Shown piece after piece: positions 58,805-64,000 of a stretch of DNA of 64,000 nt. This DNA is from Terana coerulea (Eukaryota; Basidiomycota; Agaricomycetes; Polyporales; Phanerochaetaceae). The position numbers and the translations under genes were made by a program. The DNA lies in assembly GCA_024811115.1 (NCBI GenBank), contig JAKOGH010000696.1, forward strand, positions 1-64,000, given 5' to 3'. Under the pieces are notes generated by a model. It saw only the letters and a program-made list of their open reading frames with translations. It was not told where the DNA came from and searched no databases. Numbering within the stretch: the stretch's first letter is position 1; each line of letters opens with the position of its first letter.

Positions 58805-59425
58805 TCACAACAAATCCGTGTGCTGTGCTTTCTCGGATGAGATTCTCCTCGGTGAATACGGTCGGCTTCGGTCGTGGGCAGATGTCGAGCCGTTGAGGTG
58901 GCGCGCGGCGCCCTGCAGCGGCGCCGACACCGTGTGATGCATCGCCGTTCCAGGCGCAGGCGGCGAGCGCGCCTTTCGCCCTCGTCCATATCCTCCGTTG
59001 CCTTCTCCATATCCGCAAACGGCACGGTGTGCGCATGCTTCTTCAAGTCGGACCCCACCACCTTCGGGTCGTCGTAGATGCGCTCGCCGGGGTGCAGGCC
59101 GGCCTCGACGACGGCGGGGTCGGGCGGGATAATGAACGCCTCGTTCTTCGGCGGCGGGTCGAGCATCTCGCGGTGGCTCGGGAACCCGAGGGCGTGTGCA
59201 CGCCGCTCGCGCCGCCACCGCTTGTAGAAGTAGATGATGAAGCCGACGATCCATGCAAGGCCGACGGCGCCGCCTGAGACGAGGCCGGATATTGTGGGTG
59301 TCTTGGACTTGTGTCTAGCACAGTGTCAATACGATCCGCTGTGGCTTCAGGACCGCTGGGAGTACACACCCTAAGAACAAAGCCGAGGTGGAGGCACCGG
59401 GGAATGCGTCGCCTGTGCTTGACAT
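58805..59425 (-). CDS. Small single-pass membrane protein
   Basis: Two exons: 59425 to about 59371 ('MSSTGDAFPGASTSALFLG', short luminal-type N-terminus) and from about 59314 down. The second exon begins 'HKSKTPTISGLVSGGAVGLAWIVGFIIYFYKRWRRERRAH', one membrane helix followed by a basic stop-transfer. The cytosolic part is 'FPSHREMLDPPPKNEAFIIPPDPAVVEAGLHPGERIYDDP' and 'VVGSDLKKHAHTVPFADMEKAT'. Downstream, one frame runs to 58720 and another, more protein-like and ending 'SSEKAQHTDLL', stops at 58805, so the C-terminus is uncertain. I do not recognise a family. It is convergent with ILV3. Confidence 0.5.
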
Positions 59426-60407
59426 GGTTGCCTGTGTCCGTGTAACATCACTACGGTCAGCGTCGTCGAGTACGGCGTTGAGCGTACTGCTCACCTGCTA
59501 CGCTTTACGAGGACTTAGGCCGTTACGATGTCGTGGTAGGAGGTAAGAGCAGAGTGTGTAAGTGCCATCAAGTTGGAGCCACCGACATGAGGAATCCCGA
59601 CCAAAGACGTAGTAGGGGCGCGGCTGGCGCCCGTGGACTCAGGCACCTAATTTTTGATCCATGACCACCACCGACTCCCGCTGCCCACCCGCGCATTCCG
59701 CTGTGCACAAGTCTCTTGTTCCTGGTGGACCGTCGAATTGATGAAGCGGCCTAACGAACTAAAGAAAATTCGTGCACCCAGTTGCAGTTCCAGTTTCAGA
59801 GGCGGCGGAGTCGTGTCGAGGTTGTTCGTGTCAATTCACCATCCCCCGACCTCTGTCTGCCCACCATCGAAGTGCCGCCGACTTCGGCCTGTGAATGGCG
59901 AGGCAGAAACTACATGGGGATACCAATTACCTGCTATTGGCTCGTCTCGTACAATAAGCCGGATTCCTGGGTGTCAGGAGGTGCTCTGCACTTACTCATA
60001 GACTCTCATGGGGAACGCTGGGCTGCCCCATAAAGACTACCCGTAAGTGCACAGCATACAATCAGACTGTACTGAGCGTTCTAATGCTTGCCTGTGGTCA
60101 GATGAACGCTGGAGCCAAGCGTCCGGTCAGCCGAGGTTCATCGGACGGAGGCAGGTCACCGTTCAGCGACAGTCTACGAACAACGATTTCCAGATGAATG
60201 AGTAAGCCGTGAGTCAGCTCAGCGGAATTATCGCTTTTGGTGCGTGTTGTTTTGCTTCGCAAATGCAAACGGCAAATGACCATCTGTGCTTAGGCGAAAA
60301 GGGTGCTGGATTCTTGCGAATCGGACGTTGCATCTGTGTGCGCCGAAGTACAAGCCTATATAAGTTCACGGCTCTCAGTGTCGTGCCTCTCAGCAAACTC
60401 ATTCCTC
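59426..60407. promoter_or_regulatory. Long upstream region of the DJ-1/PfpI gene A
   Basis: No gene was recognised in this 980-bp gap. A TATATAAG box at 60356-60364 lies about 45 nt upstream of the next start codon. Confidence 0.45.
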
Positions 60408-61189
60408 ATGGCTACTACGCTTTCCGTCGCTGTGTGCATATTCCCTTCGGTCAATGCGACTGACTTCCAAAGCCCCATAGAGATATTCGGCTTCCTCTCC
60501 CCCAACATGCTGTCCCAGACGACCAGCGCCGTAGCCCCGCTCAAGCCCGCATACGCCCTCGACGCATCCTACTTCTCCATCAGCTTAGACCCCGTGTTTG
60601 CCATGTCGGGCCCCCACCTCGTCCCCACCAGGACGTATGACTCCGTCAAGCCAGGCGAACAGTTCGACATCGTCTTCGTGCCTGGCGGATTCGGAAGCCG
60701 TCCTGGCCTGACGCCTGACGCCGTCCTCAACTTTATCAAGACCCAAGCTCCGGGAGCCAAATATGTTCTGACTGTATGCACCGGGGCTGAGGTCGCGGCT
60801 CAAGCTGGAGTTCTGGATGGTTTGCGCGCGACGACGAACAAGTTGTCTTATAGACGCATCTCGGTAAGCCTTGCGCCTCGTTACATGCTACGCGCGTACT
60901 CATCAGCGCTAGGCTGAGAATCCCAAGGTCCATTGGGTGCCTAAGGCACGATGGGTGGTCGATGGCAAGACCTGGTCGTCTTCGGGAGTGTACGCCGGTA
61001 TGTGCTTGTTCCATACGCATATAGTCAGGATTCTAGAGCGCGCTGACTCTGATAGGCATCGACATGGCGAACGCTTTCGTTCAACACCTCGTTGGGAAGG
61101 AGGTCGCGGAGGCGATCCGAGGCATTGTGGAATTGATCCCCCGCGGGCAGGATGAGGATGAATTCGCTGAATTTTACAAGTTAGTTTGA
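60408..61189 (+). CDS. DJ-1/PfpI family protein A
   Basis: Class I glutamine-amidotransferase-like fold of the DJ-1/ThiJ/PfpI type; fungal members of this subgroup are of uncertain activity (isonitrile hydratase-like, chaperone or glyoxalase-type roles are known in relatives). Three exons (60408-60863, 60913-60997, 61056-61189) give 224 residues with an intact frame. It starts 'MATTLSVAVCIFPSVNATDFQ', has 'FDIVFVPGGFGSRPG' and the nucleophile elbow 'YVLTVCTGAEVAAQAGVLDG' with the presumed catalytic Cys, then '[29 protein letters not shown]', and ends 'DEFAEFYKLV'. A close paralogue follows 530 bp downstream in the same orientation. A TATA box lies about 45 nt upstream. Confidence 0.88.
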
Positions 61190-61720
61190 GGTGAGAGAAT
61201 GTGATAATGCCGTGGTCGGCATACAACAAAGGCTTACTTCTGAACAGGAGATGGATCATGCGGCAGCAACTGAGTGATTACAATTGTTTATCGTGAATAC
61301 ATGTCGAGAAGAACAACATGATGGAGTTATGTAATAGTCTTTCTATCGACCGCAGGGTGCTCGGGAAATATTCACTGCATCTCTCCGCGATTATTGCGCA
61401 GTCTTGCGTCCGGAGTTAATGAATCTGTAAGTGGTAGCGTCGGGCATTGCTGCAGAACAGCACCGTCTGATACTTCGCTCTGTCAGATGAAGGGAGCTGC
61501 CAAAACTGCGATCGCATACATAACTTTACCAAATGCACAGGTAGGGCATGATGGCCGTGCGTGAACTGATGTTGTACCAATGGGAAACCGAAAGGGCCGA
61601 TCAAGCATGCAACAAGTATCGCCGGAGCCAATTAGGCAAATTTGAAACGTCCCAGTGCACAGGCAAGTACCTATAAGATCGTGTCCAACACCCCACTTGC
61701 ATATACAGAATCTCTTCGCG

Positions 61721-62533
61721 ATGCCTACCGTCCTCTCGCTCGCAGTGTGTTTGTTCCCCGATGTCTGCACGACCGACTTCCAGACTCCCATGGAGCTCTT
61801 CGCCTTCGTCTCCCCCGAGGTGCTGGCCCTGAACGTCATCTCGCCAGAAGTGATCGCCAAGAACCCGAACCTGAAGCCCGTGGACCCGCCCTACGCCATC
61901 GCTCCATCCTTTTTCGCGGTCAGCATGGACCCTGTGCGCACGGCGGCGGGGCCGACGCTGAACCCGACGCGGACGTACGGCTCGGTCAAGGCCGGAGAGC
62001 AGTTCGACCTCCTCCTCGTCCCGGGGGGTCTCGGCACGCGGAGCGGCGTCCTCCCAAAGCCGTGGTTGAGTTCATCAAGGCTCAGGCTCCAGGCGCGAGG
62101 TACGTGCTCTCGGTGTGCACCGGGTCGGAGGCCCTCGCGCAGGCCGGCGTCCTCGATGGGCGGCGCGCAACGACCAACAAAGCGAGCTTCACTGGCATCA
62201 AGGTAAGATTCGCTCTCTTAACGTGTAGGTTTGTCTGTACTCACGCATCGCAGGATGAGTATGGCGCAGTGACATGGGTGCCCAAGGCACGATGGGTGAT
62301 CGACGGAAACTTCTGGACGTCCTCTGGCGTGACTGCCGGTAAGTTCACCTTTTTCTCGTGCTTAGGTGGTTCGTATACTGAAATGTTGGTCTTGCGTAGG
62401 AGCGGACATGGCCTACGCCTTCCTCAAGCACCTCGTTGGAGACGAGATCGCGAACACCGTCCGAGGAATTGTGGAGTTGAGCGTCCATGCTCAGGACGAG
62501 GATGAGTTCGCCGAATTCTATAAGTTGGTTTAG
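61721..62533 (+). CDS. DJ-1/PfpI family protein B, with a frameshift
   Basis: Tandem paralogue of gene A with the same three-exon plan: 61721-62202, 62254-62338, 62400-62533. It starts 'MPTVLSLAVCLFPDVCTTDFQTPMELFAFVSP' and carries an extra segment 'NVISPEVIAKNPNLKPVD' relative to A. 'FDLLLVPGGLGTRSG' is followed by a break near 62050: the frame continues as 'PKAVVEFIKAQAPGARYVLSVCTGSEALAQAGVLDG' only if one base is added in the CC-T-CCC stretch. The rest ('[30 protein letters not shown]', ending 'DEFAEFYKLV') is intact. CTATAAGA at 61671-61678 lies about 44 nt upstream, the same spacing as in gene A. Either recently broken or a base-call error. Confidence 0.82.
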
Positions 62534-63762
62534 GGTAAGCAGCTATATCCTCATGTCGCATACTTCCATTCAGTGTTACTCCTCCAGCGATAGCGGAACT
62601 ACGTGGGAAGGCCAAGGGAGAGCGGGCGTTGTCTACTCGTGCTTCGCGAGAACCTGCCCCTGTTAGCTTGTGCAAACCTTGCCTTATCGAAGAATTGAAT
62701 ACACCCTTCACCCGAGTCAGCGCATGCCAGTGCTCAGTAACACAGCACTCTTAGCCAGCTTCTGTTCCACTCTCGTGTGCTGCAACTCGGTCTGGACTGC
62801 AAGCTGGAGGACGGTGAGGATACAGTAATCGCTAAGCTTGCCCTTTCTAGGTGCGGTCGCGACCTCGTCATCACGGACGACAATGGCTGTATCCCACGCT
62901 ATCATCCTAGGGTGGGTATCACCATCTCCTCCTCTGCCGGCGGTAGACTGACTCACGCGTGCAGCGAGCTCTCGATCATGTTCTTCCGGGGCCCCACGCA
63001 TGGGGGTTTCACCACATCACATACTTGCACTGCAGTGAGCGGGTGCATTCCCACCGTCCCGTTGTCGCACATTCACCAACGTCGTCTGACAACTAGTCGG
63101 CGTCGCGACAGGAAAATCGTCTGTCCAATATCCTGCGACCGTAGGTCGGTCTGCCCGCCCGATCATATACGATCGGCGTGCTACCCGGCGTCTATCATCC
63201 ACAACACCTTCCACATTCTCGAGCAGGTCCCTGTTGGAGCAGTGGCCGACGCGTGCCAGCAGATCGTTCTAGACAGCGTCAGGTATGGTCCTATCTCGTC
63301 AACTCCGCGCGCTTTGCTGAATTTCTGGCAGAGCATGCAGCCCACCCTGCTTGCGCAAGGCTACACTCTTCTGTACTATCGGTTCTGCCGGGCCACATGA
63401 CGGCACTTGACTACGTTCTGCTTCTCAACACTCTTGGCAAAGCATGGCTTCCTCCCGTGGCTGCATATCTCCCGTCGTCCCTCATGCTTGCAGACTCACA
63501 TTCGACATCTCTCGCTGTTAGGCTCTCCTTCGACGCGATGTACACCGCGCTGTGCCGGCCGACGGGACATACGTTCCCTCGGCTTGGCGGCGAGGACGAG
63601 CATGGGCACGCGAATGCACCCGGGCGGCGCCCGACGCCCTCTGCAGGATAAAAACCTGGGGCCGCCGACGACGAAGGGCCAGGACAGCTCCTCGTCTCTC
63701 GAGTCAGTCATCCCTCCTCGCTCACCGGCACCCGGTCCAGCCAGCTCCTCCTCCTCGTCGCC
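62534..63762. other. Gene-poor stretch with one unassigned open frame
   Basis: No recognisable protein. The longest plausible plus-strand frame, 63178-63651 (157 codons, leucine/alanine-rich centre 'VWSYLVNSARFAEFLAEHAAHP'), overlaps another open frame and matches nothing I know. GATAAAAA at about 63647-63654 would serve as a TATA box for the protease gene starting at 63763. Confidence 0.35.
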
Positions 63763-64000
63763 ATGTTCTCCAAGAAGTTCTTCGCCTCTGTCCTGCTCGC
63801 CATCAGCGTCGCGTCCACCGCCGTCGCGGTGCCGTGGCCCTCGACGCGAAGCACACGACCCACCGTGTGCGCGAGATCAGCCCCGACTTCAAGCTCGAGA
63901 CGTTCCACCCCGAGCCCACTTTCGAGGTACGCCGTTGCGGCTGTGGGGATGTTCAGCACACTGATCGCCTTTGCAGACTTTCGGCAATGGCATAGACCAC
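63763..64000 (+). CDS. Fungalysin-type extracellular metalloprotease (M36), 5' end only
   Basis: Start of a secreted zinc metalloprotease precursor. A signal peptide 'MFSKKFFASVLLAISVASTA' leads into the propeptide string 'LDAKHTTHRVREISPDFKLE' and 'TFHPEPTFE', then intron 63927-63976 and 'TFGNGIDH', which is the conserved start of the fungalysin propeptide (FTP) region. The signal-peptide frame and the propeptide frame differ: one base appears to be missing near 63830-63836 (GTGCCGTGGCCC). The catalytic H-E-x-x-H part lies beyond the window, so protease activity is inferred from the propeptide alone. Confidence 0.7.
   Translation, partial: MFSKKFFASVLLAISVASTAVAVPWPSTRSTRPTVCARSAPTSSSRRSTPSPLSRYAVAAVGMFSTLIAFADFRQWHRP

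Noticed and set aside
62777..63400. 207-codon plus-strand frame
   Set aside because: No family resemblance, low-complexity composition and no promoter or splice pattern; overlaps another open frame of equal quality.
1..64000. CRISPR arrays, bacterial operons, riboswitches, rRNA
   Set aside because: Intron-rich fungal genes fill the window; no regularly spaced repeats, Shine-Dalgarno-led operons or rRNA-like sequence were seen. tRNA genes were looked for by eye only and none was convincing.

Overview
The window is nuclear DNA of a filamentous basidiomycete, most likely an Agaricomycete. The evidence is dense gene packing, genes split by many 45-65 nt GT-AG introns, a Ty1/copia relic, expanded F-box and MYND-finger genes, and best-recognised products that are all fungal (SSU1-type sulfite pump, PBI2-type inhibitor, GtaA-type glutaminase, fungalysin). 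No species is claimed. All gene models were spliced by eye from conserved reading frames and GT-AG junctions; boundaries may be off by a base or a small exon.

Layout. 1-0.8 kb: 3' end of a decayed copia element with its LTR. 0.8-3.4 kb: a broken F-box/LRR-like gene split by about 1 kb of foreign-looking sequence. 3.8-5.6 kb: FAD monooxygenase copy 1. 5.8-12.5 kb: a sulfur block made of two tandem SSU1-like sulfite exporters (with a hAT-type foldback MITE between them) and, divergently, a mitochondrial ETHE1-type persulfide dioxygenase; the shared 880-bp promoter carries ten copies of a 7-bp motif. 13.2-17.3 kb: a tail-to-tail pair of MYND-finger genes, one intact and one dead. 18.1-20.9 kb: an unknown 615-aa protein preceded by a decayed duplicate of its own promoter and 5' end. 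21.4 kb: a PBI2-like I9 inhibitor. 22.2-30.8 kb: a very large ZNFX1-type SF1 helicase with two N-terminal CCCH fingers, NFX1 fingers and a C-terminal RZ-type finger. 31.4-32.6 kb: ETF alpha. 32.9-37.7 kb: FAD monooxygenases 2 and 3 plus a fourth relic. 38.1-42.3 kb: RRP12. 42.5-44.7 kb: a GPT2/SCT1-like acyltransferase. 45-48 kb: a four-pass membrane protein and an F-box gene flanked by direct repeats. 48.8-52.4 kb: a membrane-anchored GtaA-like glutaminase. 52.9-55.3 kb: PEX5. 55.7-58.6 kb: ILV3. 58.8-59.4 kb: a small single-pass protein. 60.4-62.5 kb: a tandem DJ-1/PfpI pair. 63.8 kb to the edge: the start of a fungalysin.

Most of the window is housekeeping (ETF alpha, RRP12, PEX5, ILV3, acyltransferase). 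The best functional grouping is the sulfur block: ETHE1 makes sulfite in mitochondria and SSU1 exports sulfite across the plasma membrane. The most striking structural themes are tiny coding exons (9, 13, 18, 19 nt), including one that holds the helicase P-loop and one conserved in all three recognisable monooxygenases, and repeated single-base frameshifts at short homopolymers in otherwise well-conserved genes, which raise the question of consensus errors versus real decay.
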